Of a stretch of 64,000 nucleotides of DNA, positions 46,539 through 56,804 are shown one piece after another. Numbering within the stretch: the stretch's first letter is position 1; every line of letters begins with the position of its first letter. The translations under genes and the position numbers were made by a program. The stretch comes from Whitmania pigra (lineage: Eukaryota; Annelida; Clitellata; Hirudinida; Haemopidae), in contig JAJTWR010000431.1 in assembly GCA_021613335.1 (NCBI GenBank), positions 2,542,001 through 2,606,000 of the forward strand, written 5' to 3'. Below the pieces are notes generated by a model. That model did not search any database, was not told the DNA's origin, and was given only the letters and a program-made list of their open reading frames with translations.

Positions 46539-46805
46539 CTATAATTTATTTAAACCCTCATTATTGTTGGATAAATGTTGATTATTCGCGAACTGCAACT
46601 CTACTTGACCTGATGGACCCTGATCATGCAGTATAGTAAGACACTCCGAAAGTCCCGGAGTCATCGGCGGCATATTGCAGTATCGCGGTAACTTCGGGAT
46701 GTAGAAGTCGTAGCAGTGGGCTTTGTTGGAGTTTTCAGGGGCGTCGAGGATTTGTGAGCGCTCATCGGTAGTCCTTTGAAGTGCAAGGTAGTCGTTGGCC
46801 GACAT
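46539..46805 (-). CDS. Possible small protein or gene remnant
   Basis: An 88-codon frame starting MSANDYLALQRTTDERSQ. The first 45 codons prefer G or C at the third position like real genes of this genome, whereas the last 30 are AT-rich and Asn/Gln-rich. I do not recognise it, and there is no good Shine-Dalgarno. It could be a truncated gene whose 3' part was replaced, or chance. Confidence 0.25.
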   Translation of the reverse strand: MSANDYLALQRTTDERSQILDAPENSNKAHCYDFYIPKLPRYCNMPPMTPGLSECLTILHDQGPSGQVELQFANNQHLSNNNEGLNKL

Positions 46806-46902
46806 GGCCGCGAGTGTTGAGCGGTTAAAGGGTTGAGCGGGGGAAACGTTTCAACAATCTCGTCGCGCTCCAAGCGAACGCGACCCACCAGAGGGAAAGA
46901 CC

Positions 46903-49641
46903 ATGGATGAGCAGCGCATTGACACGAACAAGCCGTCGCCGGGAGCAGAGCTGCGACCCGTCGCATCTCGCGCCGTTCCCCGAGATGCGCTGTCGCGTGG
47001 AATCAAACTGAAGCGGCTCTTTTCGAGCCCCGGGGTCAACCCGGCAGACGAAATCGCCTGGGAGCTGCGCACGGCGAGTATCACCGGCGAAGACGGCAAA
47101 GTCGTCTTCGAGCAGAAGAACATCGAAGTTCCGAAGTCTTGGTCGATGATCGCGACCAACGTCGTCGCCTCCAAGTACTTCCGCGGCTCCCCGGGAACTC
47201 CGGAACGTGAGTCGTCGGTGCGCCACCTGATCGCGCGCGTCGTCGATACGCTCACCTCGTGGGGCATCAAAGGCGGCTACTTCGCTGGCGAAGAAGACGC
47301 GGCGACGTTCCACGAAGAGCTCACCCACTTGCTCCTCCGGCAGAAGGTGGCCTTCAACTCGCCGGTTTGGTTCAACGTCGGCGTCGAGGACCACCCGCAG
47401 TGCAGCGCCTGCTTCATCAACTCCGTCGAAGACTCGATGGGGTCTATCCTCGGGCTCGCACACACCGAGGGCATGCTCTTTAAATACGGCTCCGGCACCG
47501 GCTCGAACCTCTCGCCGATTCGCTCCTCCCGCGAGAGCCTGCGCGGCGGCGGCTCCGCCTCTGGCCCCGTGAGCTTCATGAAGGGCTTCGATGCGTTCGC
47601 CGGAGTCATCAAGTCTGGCGGGAAGACCCGCCGCGCGGCGAAGATGGTCATCCTCGACGCGGACCACCCGGACATCCTCGACTTCATCCGCTGCAAGACC
47701 GTCGAAGAGAAGAAGGCCCAGGCGCTCATCGCTGCGGGCTACGACGGCTCGTTCAACGGCGAGGCCTACTCCTCGGTGTTCTTCCAGAACTCGAACAACT
47801 CGGTGCGGGTCACCGACGAGTTCATGCGAGCGGTGGTCGACGACCGCGCCTGGTCGACGCTCAGCGTCGTCTCCAAGCAGCCGGTGGATACGATGCCCGC
47901 GCGGACGCTCTTCAGGGAAATCGCCGAGGCGACCTGGGCTTGCGGCGATCCGGGGATGCAGTTCCACACCACCATCAACGACTGGCACACTTGCCCGAAC
48001 TCGGCGCCGATCAACGCCTCGAATCCGTGCAGTGAGTACATGTTCCTCGACGACTCGGCCTGCAACTTGGCCTCGCTCAATTTGATGGGGTTCCGCACCA
48101 TCGACGGGTTGCTCGACGTCGTTGCGTTCAAGCAAGCGGTCGACCTCACCTTGCTGGCCCAGGAAATCATCGTCGGCTTCTCTCGCTACCCGACGGAGAA
48201 AATCGAGCGGAACTCCTGGGACTACCGCCCCCTCGGCTTGGGCTACGCCAACTTGGGCGCGCTGCTCATGGCCCAGGGGCTCCCTTACGACTCCGAAGAG
48301 GGGCGCGCCTACGCCGGAGCAGTCACCTCGCTCATGGCCGGTCGCGCCTACTACATGAGCGCCCGCATGGCCGAAGCGATGGGCCCGTTCCGCGGCTACG
48401 CGAACAACGCGGCGCCGATGCTCAGGGTTATCGGCAAGCACCAACACGCAGCGCAGCGGCTTCCGGCCATCGGCGACGAGGCGCTCCAGAAGGCGCAGCT
48501 CGAAGCCTGGGACAAGGCGCTGACCCTCGGCGAGTCCGCCGGCTACCGCAATAGCCAAGTGACGGTGCTCGCTCCGACTGGAACCATCGGCTTCATGATG
48601 GACTGCGACACCACCGGCATCGAGCCGGACATCGCGCTCGTGAAGTACAAGAAGCTCGTCGGCGGCGGGATGTTGAAGATCGTCAACCAGACGGTCCCTC
48701 AGGCGCTGATCAAGCTCGGCTACTCACGCAAGGACATCGAGTCGATCATCGCCTACCTCGACAAGAACGACACCATCGAGGGCGCCCCCGGACTCAAAGA
48801 AGAGCACCTCCCGGTGTTCGACTGTGCCTTCCGAGCGAAGAACGGCTCTCGTTCCATCAGCTCCCAGGGACACATCAAGATGATGGCGGCCACCCAGCCG
48901 TTCCTGTCCGGAGCCATCTCGAAGACCGTCAACCTGCCGAACGACGCGACGGTCGCCGACATCGAGGCTGCGTACCTCGACGCTTGGCGCTCCGGTATCA
49001 AGGCGGTCGCCATCTACCGCGATGGATGCAAGGCGAGCCAGCCGCTCAACACCTCGAAGTCCGAGGATCGTCCGGCCGTCGAAGAGCGCCTCGCGCGGCG
49101 ACGACTGCCGGATGAGCGCAAGGCGATCACCCACAAGTTCTCCATCGGCGGACATGAGGGCTACATCACCATCGGCATGTACGAGGATGGGAAGCTCGGC
49201 GAGGTGTTCATCACCATGTCGAAGGAGGGGAGCACCGTCTCCGGCCTCGTCGACAACTTTGCGACCGCCATCTCCTTGGCGCTGCAATACGGCGTGCCTC
49301 TGCAGGTGCTGATCGACAAGTTCAGCCACACCCGGTTTGAACCGTCGGGCTTCACCAACAACAAGGACCTGCCCATCGCGAAGTCCATCACCGACTACAT
49401 CTTCCGTTGGCTCGCGCTGAAGTTCCCGACCACCGACGAGAACGAAACCTCGGAGAAGCCGCAACAAGGAGAAGCCTCCGCGAGCAGCAGCAGCAGCGCC
49501 TCCAGCACTGCGACGGCGAGCCACCAGCTCTTCTTGAACCAGGCCGATGCGCCGCCGTGCCCGAACTGCGGCTCCATCACCGTCCGCAACGGCGCTTGCT
49601 ACAAGTGCTCGAACTGCGGAACTACGACCGGCTGCTCCTGA
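46903..49641 (+). CDS. nrdJ: Adenosylcobalamin-dependent ribonucleotide reductase (class II)
   Basis: 912 residues. The class II enzyme reduces ribonucleotides without oxygen dependence, using B12. The substrate-site Cys segment (HPQCSACFINS), the radical-site NPCSEYMFLDDSACNLASLN and PTGTIGFMMDCDTTGIEPD are visible. A Ser/Ala-rich linker near residue 865 leads to the redox tail with Cys pairs (CPNCGS, CYKCSNCG, TGCS). Agreement over the whole length gives no sign of damage. GAGGGAAAG precedes the ATG. Confidence 0.96.
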   Translation: MDEQRIDTNKPSPGAELRPVASRAVPRDALSRGIKLKRLFSSPGVNPADEIAWELRTASITGEDGKVVFEQKNIEVPKSWSMIATNVVASKYFRGSPGTPERESSVRHLIARVVDTLTSWGIKGGYFAGEEDAATFHEELTHLLLRQKVAFNSPVWFNVGVEDHPQCSACFINSVEDSMGSILGLAHTEGMLFKYGSGTGSNLSPIRSSRESLRGGGSASGPVSFMKGFDAFAGVIKSGGKTRRAAKMVILDADHPDILDFIRCKTVEEKKAQALIAAGYDGSFNGEAYSSVFFQNSNNSVRVTDEFMRAVVDDRAWSTLSVVSKQPVDTMPARTLFREIAEATWACGDPGMQFHTTINDWHTCPNSAPINASNPCSEYMFLDDSACNLASLNLMGFRTIDGLLDVVAFKQAVDLTLLAQEIIVGFSRYPTEKIERNSWDYRPLGLGYANLGALLMAQGLPYDSEEGRAYAGAVTSLMAGRAYYMSARMAEAMGPFRGYANNAAPMLRVIGKHQHAAQRLPAIGDEALQKAQLEAWDKALTLGESAGYRNSQVTVLAPTGTIGFMMDCDTTGIEPDIALVKYKKLVGGGMLKIVNQTVPQALIKLGYSRKDIESIIAYLDKNDTIEGAPGLKEEHLPVFDCAFRAKNGSRSISSQGHIKMMAATQPFLSGAISKTVNLPNDATVADIEAAYLDAWRSGIKAVAIYRDGCKASQPLNTSKSEDRPAVEERLARRRLPDERKAITHKFSIGGHEGYITIGMYEDGKLGEVFITMSKEGSTVSGLVDNFATAISLALQYGVPLQVLIDKFSHTRFEPSGFTNNKDLPIAKSITDYIFRWLALKFPTTDENETSEKPQQGEASASSSSSASSTATASHQLFLNQADAPPCPNCGSITVRNGACYKCSNCGTTTGCS

Positions 49642-49666
49642 CGCGGCCGCCCGGCTGCTCCGAACC

Positions 49667-51043
49667 TCAGTAGGCGTTCTTCGAAATGAAGCCGCCGAAA
49701 ATGGTCCGGAGCAGTATCCGGACGTCGAAGCTCAGCGACCAGTTTTCAATGTAGTAGAGGTCAAAACCAATGCGCTCCTCGATGGAAGTCTCACCGCGGA
49801 GCCCGTTGATCTGTGCCCAGCCGGTGAGGCCGGACTTCACCATGTGGCGGAGCTGGTAGCGCGGGATGCGCTTCGTGAAGTCTTCGATGAAGATGGGGCG
49901 CTCCGGGCGCGGGCCGACGAGGCTCATGTCGCCCTTCAGCACGTTGACGAGCTGCGGGAGCTCATCGAGGGAGAGGCGGCGCAGGAAGGCGCCAATGGGC
50001 GTTCGGCGGGGATCGCCAGAACTTGCGAAGCGCGCGCCGTCGGCCTCTGCGTCGACGGTCATGGTGCGGAACTTCATCATCTCGAAGAGGTGTCCATCGA
50101 CGCCCATGCGCGTCTGCCGGTAGAGCACCGGCCCGCGGCTCGTGAGGCGCACCAAGAGGGCGATCAGCAGCATGAACGGCGAGGCAATGAGCAGGGCGAG
50201 GGAGGCTACACAGAGGTCGAAGCTGCGCTTCAACACGCGGTTCCAGCCAGCAAACGGCGCGCCCTGCAGGCGAATCAGCGGGAGCTCTCCAAACTCTTCG
50301 AGTCCGCCGCGCAGGGTCATGAAGTTGAAGAGGTCCGGCAAGAGCTTCACGTCGACAGTGAAGCGTTCCAAAACCTGCATCATCGAGCGCACATGGGACT
50401 GCTCTTCGAGCGGAAAGGCGAGGATGACTTGGTGGACCGTGAGGGTCTTGAGGACCGTTTCGAGGTCGTCGTAGTGGCCGTGGACGGGGATGGTTGTCGA
50501 GGTGGCTGGGGCATCGGTGAGCAGGCCGATGACGTGGAAGCCCAATTCTCGGTGGTGGAGGGCAGTCTGAACGACGCGCTCGGCGAGCTTCGGGTCGCCG
50601 ATGATGAGGATGTTCCGAACCCCGAAGCCGCGGCGGCGCAGATGGCTCATGAGGGCGCGCAGCGAGAGCCGCATGCCGATGACCATCACCAGCGCGAGGC
50701 CCAGGAAGACGATGATGGTTCCGCGGCTGTAGCGGACCGGCAAGAAGTAGCCTGCGGCGAGGAGGAAGAGCGTCCCGTAGGCGATGGCCTTGGTGATGGC
50801 CCGCATCTCGGTGAAGCTCGAACGGGACCGGATGGTGGTGTACAGCGAGGCCTGCGCGAAGGTGAACGGGAAGGCGATGAGGATGATGCCGAGGACGATC
50901 AGCGAGTCCCGGAGCGGCGGCGGATTCGCCTCACCGATGAATTCAAAACGGATGACGTAGGCGATGCCGAAGGCCATCGCCAGGGTGGCGAGGTCGCAGG
51001 CGAGCTTTATCGAGTTGTAGAAACGGCTGAGACCAGGAAACAT
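49667..51043 (-). CDS. Undecaprenyl-phosphate sugar phosphotransferase (WcaJ/WbaP-like)
   Basis: 458 residues. Four N-terminal membrane helices (to about 125) and a Rossmann-like CoA-binding domain (NILIIGDPKLAERV) precede another helix. The C-terminal bacterial sugar transferase domain has KRSFDLCVASLALL, MMKFRTMTVDAEADG, SLDELPQLVNVLKGDMSLVGPRPE and TGWAQINGLRGETS. It moves a sugar-1-phosphate onto undecaprenyl phosphate and so starts exopolysaccharide or O-antigen chains. No other polysaccharide gene is nearby. The stop is 26 bases from the convergent nrdJ stop. Confidence 0.93.
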   Translation of the reverse strand: MFPGLSRFYNSIKLACDLATLAMAFGIAYVIRFEFIGEANPPPLRDSLIVLGIILIAFPFTFAQASLYTTIRSRSSFTEMRAITKAIAYGTLFLLAAGYFLPVRYSRGTIIVFLGLALVMVIGMRLSLRALMSHLRRRGFGVRNILIIGDPKLAERVVQTALHHRELGFHVIGLLTDAPATSTTIPVHGHYDDLETVLKTLTVHQVILAFPLEEQSHVRSMMQVLERFTVDVKLLPDLFNFMTLRGGLEEFGELPLIRLQGAPFAGWNRVLKRSFDLCVASLALLIASPFMLLIALLVRLTSRGPVLYRQTRMGVDGHLFEMMKFRTMTVDAEADGARFASSGDPRRTPIGAFLRRLSLDELPQLVNVLKGDMSLVGPRPERPIFIEDFTKRIPRYQLRHMVKSGLTGWAQINGLRGETSIEERIGFDLYYIENWSLSFDVRILLRTIFGGFISKNAY

Positions 51044-51072
51044 AGGAACTGCGCTCCAGCAGGAGCTCTACC

Positions 51073-51975
51073 TCAGCGAGACGGAACTTCCCCGAATAGC
51101 TGCAACGGATCTATCGGGAAACCGCTGTGGCGTACCTCGAAGTGCAGATGAGGTCCAGTGGTTCGGCCACTGTGACCCACCGAGGCGATGACTTGGTTCG
51201 CGAGTACCTTCTGTTGGGACTGTACGTGCAGCTCTTTGTTGTGGGCGTAGATGGTCACGAGGCCATTGTCGTGTTCGATGATCACAATGAGCCCATAGGC
51301 CCGCTGACGGCCGGCAAAGAGCACCGTACCCGCGGCCGCAGCCCGTACCGGCGTTCCGACCGGGGCCGCGAGGTCGATGCCGTCGTGCTCGATGCCCCCC
51401 TGTTTTCCGAACCGGCTGTAGAGCACCCCTCGAAGCGGCCAGGACAGGACGCCGGAACCGAGCATCGCTTTCTCGTGGAGCGCGGAGGGCATCGCTCGCC
51501 GACCAGCCGTCGGGGGAGAAGTTTTGGTGGCAACCCGGGGCGCCGTACGCCCGACGGCCTTGGGCGCGGCTTCGACGTTGGGCTGGGCGCTAACTTTCGC
51601 GAACGAATCGGCGATGGAATTCGTGCTCGGTTTCGCCTGGGGTTTCTCCGCGGGCTTCCTCACTGGTTTTGCTGTGAGCGGTTTTTCGGCGGGCAGTTTT
51701 GCGGTGAGCTGCTTTGCTCCGAGCGGTTTGGCTGCCGGTGGTTTCGCGGCGAGAGGCTTTCCCTGGAGCTTTTTTGCAGCGCTCTTCGGGTCAACTTTCG
51801 CGGTCGGCTTCGCCGCTGGCGCCGGTTTGCCGGGAGTTTTCGCCGTGAGCTTGCTCGGCAGCGGCGCCGCCGAGGCCGACGACAGGAAGTGAAAGGGCGT
51901 GCGGGATGCTCCCTGGAATGATCCGAACCACCCGACGAACAGGGTCGCCGCGCAAATGACGCTCTGGCGCCGCAT
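51073..51975 (-). CDS. M23-family murein endopeptidase with Lys/Ala/Pro repeat linker
   Basis: 300 residues. A signal-anchor-like N-terminus is followed by a long Lys-Ala-Pro-rich linker (about residues 38-125) of imperfect KPLxAKP units. The C-terminal LytM domain has the zinc ligands HDGID and HLHFE, with the catalytic YAHNKEL. It cuts peptide cross-links in peptidoglycan, or serves as an activator if the enzyme is exported but regulated. The linker could bind the cell wall or span the periplasm. It lies 29 bases before the sugar transferase start, on the same strand. Confidence 0.92.
   Translation of the reverse strand: MRRQSVICAATLFVGWFGSFQGASRTPFHFLSSASAAPLPSKLTAKTPGKPAPAAKPTAKVDPKSAAKKLQGKPLAAKPPAAKPLGAKQLTAKLPAEKPLTAKPVRKPAEKPQAKPSTNSIADSFAKVSAQPNVEAAPKAVGRTAPRVATKTSPPTAGRRAMPSALHEKAMLGSGVLSWPLRGVLYSRFGKQGGIEHDGIDLAAPVGTPVRAAAAGTVLFAGRQRAYGLIVIIEHDNGLVTIYAHNKELHVQSQQKVLANQVIASVGHSGRTTGPHLHFEVRHSGFPIDPLQLFGEVPSR
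51620..51860 (-). repeat. Imperfect short tandem repeats coding for the Lys-Ala-Pro linker
   Basis: The DNA coding for the linker of the M23 peptidase consists of degenerate units giving K-P-L-x-A-K-P-like steps. The units differ at the DNA level, so slippage is probably limited. Confidence 0.55.
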
Positions 51976-51993
51976 CCGGGGATTTTCGCTGAC

Positions 51994-54900
51994 TTAAGCT
52001 CCGTCACAAGTTTCTGACCATTTCCGAGCGTTCTGAAACATGCGGAACCAAGGGCCGTAGGCCTCTTGGCGCAGCGCTCGCTGCGGATAGTTGATGCCTC
52101 GGAAAGCCCGCTCCGGGTGGGGCATGAGGATGGTGGCCCGCCCGTCGGCGGTGGTGAAGGCGGTTGCGCCAGCAGGGGAGCCATTGGGATTGAGCGGATA
52201 GGTTTCCGTCGCTTTGCCGTCCGCATCGACATAATGCGCGGCGAGCAGCGCTTGTGCGCCGCCCACAGCCAAGCCCTCGCCGTGGGCGACCGGCACTGGC
52301 AGGAGCGCGCCGGCCATCCCCTGAAAGAAGATGGAAGGGCTCTCGACGATGCGCACCGAGCACCAGCGCCCCTCAAATGTATCCGAGCGATTGCGCAGGA
52401 ACCGCGGCCAATGCTCCGCGTGGGGGATCAGCGCTTTGACCCGCGTCAACATCTGGCAGCCGTTGCAGACGCCGAGGGTGAAGGTGTTCGCTCGCGCGAA
52501 GAACGCTCCGAAGACTTCCCTCGCCCGCGGGTTGCGGAGGATGGTCTCTCCCCAGCCGGTCCCGGCGCCGAGCACATCTCCATAGGAGAACCCGCCACAG
52601 GCGGCGAGGCCGGAGAAGCGCTCTAGGGTGAGCCCGTGCTCGAGGATGTCGGTCATGGTCACGTCCACGGCCTCGAACCCCGCGGCCATGAAGGCCGCCG
52701 CCATCTCCCGCTGACCGTTCACGCCTTGCTCGCGGAGGATGGCGACCTGTGGTCGCCGCGGCGGCGGTCGCGGCGCGAGGGAAAAATTGGGCGCGCAGGC
52801 AAGCTCGCGCGGAGCGAGCCGCAGCGATTGCTCCTCGTCGGCAGCCTCCGGGTTGTCGCGCAGCTTCTGCATGCGGTGGGTGACGTCGGACCAGCGTTCG
52901 CGCAGCGCCCGACAGTCGAAGCTGTGTACGAGTGCGCCGCGATGGTGGATGGCGAGCTCGTACTTCTCGGTCGGCGTACCAATTTCCAGCACCCGCAACT
53001 CCGGATGCGCCAGCGCTCGCAGGAATTCCGGCACTTGGTCGGTCCGCACTTGGATGACCGCGCCCAGCTCTTCAGCGAAGAGGCCGGGGAGCAGTTCGTC
53101 TTCGCTCGGGAGCGTCAGCGAAATGCCGCAGCCGGAGGCGAAGGTCATTTCCGCGAGGGTGACGATGAGGCCGCCGTCGGCGCGGTCGTGGTAGGCGAGC
53201 GGCCGCAACCGGGCGAGTGTAGCGAAGAGGTGGCGCATCGCCGCGGGGTTGTCGAAGTCCGGCGGCTCGGAGCCGAGTTCGCCCTGCACTTGCGCGTAGG
53301 CCGAGGCGCCGAGGCGATTCTTGCCGCGGCCGAAGTCGATGAGGAGGAGGCTCGTCGGCCCACGCTCCAGCTCTGGGGTCAACGCCGCACGGATGTCCGG
53401 CAGCGGCGCGAAGGCGCTGACTATCAGCGAGACCGGCGAGCGGACGACGGTCCGGGCGCCGCCCTCGTTCCACACGGTGCGCATGGAGAGCGAGTCTTTC
53501 CCGACGGGGATGGCGATGCCGAGTGCCGGACACAGCTCGGCGCCGACGGCCCGTACGGCGTCATAGAGCGCGGCGTCTTGGCCCTCGCCGCCGCTGTCGG
53601 CCATCCAGTTCGCCGAGAGCTTTACGTCGCTCAAGTTGGCGACGCCGGTGCCTGCGAGGTTGGTGAGCGCCTCGCCCACTGCGAGGCGCGCGGAGGCCAC
53701 CGCGTCGAGGCAGGCCACCGGAGTGCGCTCGCCCATGGCGAAGCACTCGCCCGTGAAGCCGTGGAAATCGGCGGCGGTGACCGCTGCGTCGCCGACCGGC
53801 ACTTGCCGAGGGCCGACCATCGGCTCCCGGACGACGAGCCCGGTGATGGAGCGGTCGCCGATGGTGATGAGGAAGGTCTTGTCGGCGACGGCCGGGAGTT
53901 CGAGCACCCGCGGGAGGGCGTCGGCGAGCGGCAGCGACTCCTTCAAGGTCGCCGTCGGCTTCGGCAGACGTTTGCTCTCCCGGGGCATGAGCGGCGGCTT
54001 GCCGAAGAGCGTGGAGAGCGGCAGGTCGACGGGCTTGTCGCCGAAGACCTTGTCTTCCACGACCAGCTGCAGTTCCTCGGTGGCCACGCCCACCACGGCG
54101 TAGGGGCAGCGCTCCCGGCGGCAGTGAGCGGCGAAGGCATCGAGGCGGTCCTTCGCCACCGCGAGCACGTAGCGCTCCTGCGCTTCGTTGCACCACAACT
54201 CCATGGGCGACATGCTGGGTTCGGCGCTGGGGATTGCGCGCAGGTCGATGCGGGCGCCGCGCCCGGCGCCGTGGACGAGTTCGGGGATAGCGTTGGAGAG
54301 CCCGCCAGCGCCGACGTCGTGGATGGAGAGGATGGGGTTGTGCTCGTCATCGGTGCAGCGGTCGATGACCTCTTGGCAGCGTCGCTCCAGCTCCGCGTTG
54401 TCGCGCTGCACGGAGGCGAAATCGAGTTCGAGGGAGGAAGCGCCAGCGGCGAGCGACGACGCCGCGCCGCCGCCGAGGCCGATGCGGAACGCCGGGCCGC
54501 CGAGCACGACGAGCGGGGTGCCCGGTGGCACCGCTGCTTTCTCGGTGTGGTGGGCGCGGATGTTCCCGATGCCACCAGCGATCATGATCGGCTTGTGGTA
54601 CCCGTAGCGCTCGTTCTTCGACAGCGGGTGCTCGAACGTGCGGAAGTAGCCTCCGAGCGCTGGTCGCCCGAACTCATCGTTGTACGACGCAGCGCCGATG
54701 GGCCCTTCCAGCATGATTTCCAGCGGGGTGCGGATGCGCGACGGCGAGAGCGCTGTGCCTTCCCAGGGGCGGGTGGCTCCCGGCAAGCGCAGGTGCGACA
54801 CCGTAAAGCCGACGAGGCCCGCCTTGGGTTTTCCGCCGCGGCCAGTCGCGCCTTCGTCGCGAAGTTCGCCGCCGGAGCCGGTCGCAGCCCCGGGAAAGGG

Positions 54901-55767
54901 CGAGACAGCGGTAGGGTGGTTGTGGGTCTCCACCTTCGCGAGCAGATGCAGCTCTTCTTCCCGCTCTTGGTAGGTGTGCGCGCCGTCCGTCGACAGCCGA
55001 TACGCCCTTGAGCCTTGAAGTACGGCGGCGTTGTCGGCGTAAGCGACGATCACTCCCCCAGGGCTCATCGCCGTCGAGCGTCGAATATGGGAGAAGAGCG
55101 ACCCTTCTTGTTCGCGGCCGTCGATGACGAAACGGGTGTTGAAGATTTTGTGACGGCAATGCTCGGAGTTCGCCTGCGCGAACATCATCAGCTCGACGTC
55201 GGTGGGGTCGCGGCCAAGCGCCCGGAAGGCTTCGAGCAAGTAGGCGATTTCGAGCTCGTTGAGCGCGAGGCCGAGTTCGCTGTTCGCCTTTGCGAGAAGC
55301 TGCGTTGAGCCAGCGGGCACACTCCGGGTCGGGGTAGGGCTTCCGCTTGCGAATACCGGCGCATCGAGAACCGAGGGCAGGGCGACTTGGGTGAGCGGGT
55401 CGAGCACCAGCGCTTCCCAGCCCCGGGGGGCGCCTTCAGCGGTGAAGTACGTGCCGCGCTCGATGCGGCGCACCTCCGGAAACCCGCAGAGGTGGAGGAT
55501 GTCCGTCGCTTTCGACGACCAAGGCGACATCGTCCCCAAGCGCGGCAGCACGAACTTCTGCTCCAGCCCCGCGCGGGGGACGAAGGCCGAAGCGTCGAGG
55601 AGCGCCGCGACGCTGTTGTGCTGCGCTACAGATAAGCTCTCGGTGTCGAGCAGGAAGAGGTGCCGCGCCGAGAGTCGCACCGGGGTGCCCGCTTTTGCGC
55701 CGAGCTGCGCTTCGATGCGGGATTTGCGGGCTTGCGGAAGAGCGTCTGTGCCTTCGAAGATGAGCAT
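51994..55767 (-). CDS. purL: Phosphoribosylformylglycinamidine synthase, single-chain
   Basis: 1257 residues, the large proteobacterial/eukaryotic type in which the synthase and glutaminase are fused. Synthase blocks [37 protein letters not shown] (in two parts), [13 protein letters not shown] and the [11 protein letters not shown] block are visible. The C-terminal glutaminase has GVCNGCQML with the nucleophile Cys, and the His/Glu pair in PHPERAFRG. It performs the fourth step of purine synthesis. The ATG at 55767 ([11 protein letters not shown]) gives the usual N-terminus; the upstream 20 codons are not conserved-looking. Confidence 0.97.
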   Translation of the reverse strand: MLIFEGTDALPQARKSRIEAQLGAKAGTPVRLSARHLFLLDTESLSVAQHNSVAALLDASAFVPRAGLEQKFVLPRLGTMSPWSSKATDILHLCGFPEVRRIERGTYFTAEGAPRGWEALVLDPLTQVALPSVLDAPVFASGSPTPTRSVPAGSTQLLAKANSELGLALNELEIAYLLEAFRALGRDPTDVELMMFAQANSEHCRHKIFNTRFVIDGREQEGSLFSHIRRSTAMSPGGVIVAYADNAAVLQGSRAYRLSTDGAHTYQEREEELHLLAKVETHNHPTAVSPFPGAATGSGGELRDEGATGRGGKPKAGLVGFTVSHLRLPGATRPWEGTALSPSRIRTPLEIMLEGPIGAASYNDEFGRPALGGYFRTFEHPLSKNERYGYHKPIMIAGGIGNIRAHHTEKAAVPPGTPLVVLGGPAFRIGLGGGAASSLAAGASSLELDFASVQRDNAELERRCQEVIDRCTDDEHNPILSIHDVGAGGLSNAIPELVHGAGRGARIDLRAIPSAEPSMSPMELWCNEAQERYVLAVAKDRLDAFAAHCRRERCPYAVVGVATEELQLVVEDKVFGDKPVDLPLSTLFGKPPLMPRESKRLPKPTATLKESLPLADALPRVLELPAVADKTFLITIGDRSITGLVVREPMVGPRQVPVGDAAVTAADFHGFTGECFAMGERTPVACLDAVASARLAVGEALTNLAGTGVANLSDVKLSANWMADSGGEGQDAALYDAVRAVGAELCPALGIAIPVGKDSLSMRTVWNEGGARTVVRSPVSLIVSAFAPLPDIRAALTPELERGPTSLLLIDFGRGKNRLGASAYAQVQGELGSEPPDFDNPAAMRHLFATLARLRPLAYHDRADGGLIVTLAEMTFASGCGISLTLPSEDELLPGLFAEELGAVIQVRTDQVPEFLRALAHPELRVLEIGTPTEKYELAIHHRGALVHSFDCRALRERWSDVTHRMQKLRDNPEAADEEQSLRLAPRELACAPNFSLAPRPPPRRPQVAILREQGVNGQREMAAAFMAAGFEAVDVTMTDILEHGLTLERFSGLAACGGFSYGDVLGAGTGWGETILRNPRAREVFGAFFARANTFTLGVCNGCQMLTRVKALIPHAEHWPRFLRNRSDTFEGRWCSVRIVESPSIFFQGMAGALLPVPVAHGEGLAVGGAQALLAAHYVDADGKATETYPLNPNGSPAGATAFTTADGRATILMPHPERAFRGINYPQRALRQEAYGPWFRMFQNARKWSETCDGA

Positions 55768-55832
55768 GGACTTTGTGTAGCGAGAAGGCGATGGAAGGAA
55801 AAGACGAACAATAAAGATGATATCCATCGTTT

Positions 55833-56804
55833 ATGACGATGGATATTCGCAGCGACAGACTTGCGGTGTTTCTGGCGGTTGTCGAAGCTGGCGGGGTGTC
55901 CGCAGCAGCCCGGTTGCGCGGCACTGCCCAATCGACGGTGAGCCAGGCTTTGGCGGCGCTGGAGCACGACGTCGGAGCGCCGCTGCTCCAGCGCGTCGGG
56001 CGCGGATTGCGGCTCACCGAGGCCGGGCGACTGCTCGCCGCCCAGGGGCCGCGGGCGCTGCGGGAGCTGCAATCGCTTCGGGATGCGCTGCAGAGCCTGA
56101 GGGGAGTCGTCGCCGGGCGGCTGCGCATCGGGGCGAGCGATACGCTCGCGACCACGCTCTTGCCGTCGCTGCTGCAGGCCTTTCGGAAGAAATACCCGGC
56201 AGTGGAGGTGTGGCTCGACCATCGACCGTCGCCAGCGATTGCCGGATTGCTCGTCGCCGGGGCCCTCGACATCGGCGTGGTGTCGCTGCCGCTGCCGAAG
56301 TTGCCGGGCTTGGGAGAGCTGACCCGCATCACCCTTGCGCCGGATCCGGTCGTCGCGGTGTGCTCCCGGCGAGTTTCGGCGGGCGCGGAGCAGAAAGTAA
56401 CCCCGAAGGCGCTCGCCGCGTATCCGCTCGTGCTCCTCGACCAGAGCACGGGCCTTCGTGCCTGGCTCGACGCTGCGTTCCGAAAAGCCGGAGTGACGCC
56501 GACGGTGGTGATGGAGTCGACGAGCCTCGAAGTTCTGAAGCATTTGGTGCGCCTCGACTTTGGGGTGTCGGTGATGCCGCGCTCGGCGCTGCGTCAGAGC
56601 GATCGGCTGCGGCAACTTCGCCTCGACGGCTTCCCGAACGACCGCCGTACGGCGATGCTCTTGCCGTCGGGGGCCACCCGCGCCGCGCGGGCGTTCGCCG
56701 ACCTCGCGCGCGAGCTCGTCCTTCCTCGAAAAGCCACGGTTGAGGCTAGAGGGGAGAAGCCGAATCGGGTAGGAGAGCGCGATGCCGCTCGACGCAATTC
56801 GTGA
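55833..56804 (+). CDS. LysR-family transcriptional regulator
   Basis: 323 residues. The winged helix-turn-helix is at residues 5-65 (FLAVVEAGGVSAAARLRG, STVSQALAALEHDVGAPLLQR). The effector domain starts near residue 95 (GRLRIGASDTLATTLLP). It is divergent from purL with 65 bases between, so LysR convention would suggest control of its own gene or of purL; no binding site was identified. Its end overlaps holB by 23 bases, which couples it oddly with a replication gene. Confidence 0.92.
   Translation: MTMDIRSDRLAVFLAVVEAGGVSAAARLRGTAQSTVSQALAALEHDVGAPLLQRVGRGLRLTEAGRLLAAQGPRALRELQSLRDALQSLRGVVAGRLRIGASDTLATTLLPSLLQAFRKKYPAVEVWLDHRPSPAIAGLLVAGALDIGVVSLPLPKLPGLGELTRITLAPDPVVAVCSRRVSAGAEQKVTPKALAAYPLVLLDQSTGLRAWLDAAFRKAGVTPTVVMESTSLEVLKHLVRLDFGVSVMPRSALRQSDRLRQLRLDGFPNDRRTAMLLPSGATRAARAFADLARELVLPRKATVEARGEKPNRVGERDAARRNS

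Noticed and set aside
46806..46902. A cobalamin riboswitch before nrdJ
   Set aside because: B12-dependent reductase genes are sometimes under such control, but I see neither a B12-box-like sequence nor the long folded leader in this 97-base gap.
49547..51151. A 534-codon plus-strand open frame overlapping the end of nrdJ
   Set aside because: It is antisense to the sugar-phosphate transferase gene and has no recognisable domain.
52636..55011. A 791-codon plus-strand open frame
   Set aside because: It lies entirely opposite purL and reads as low-information Glu/Arg/Gly/Val sequence typical of an antisense frame in GC-rich DNA.
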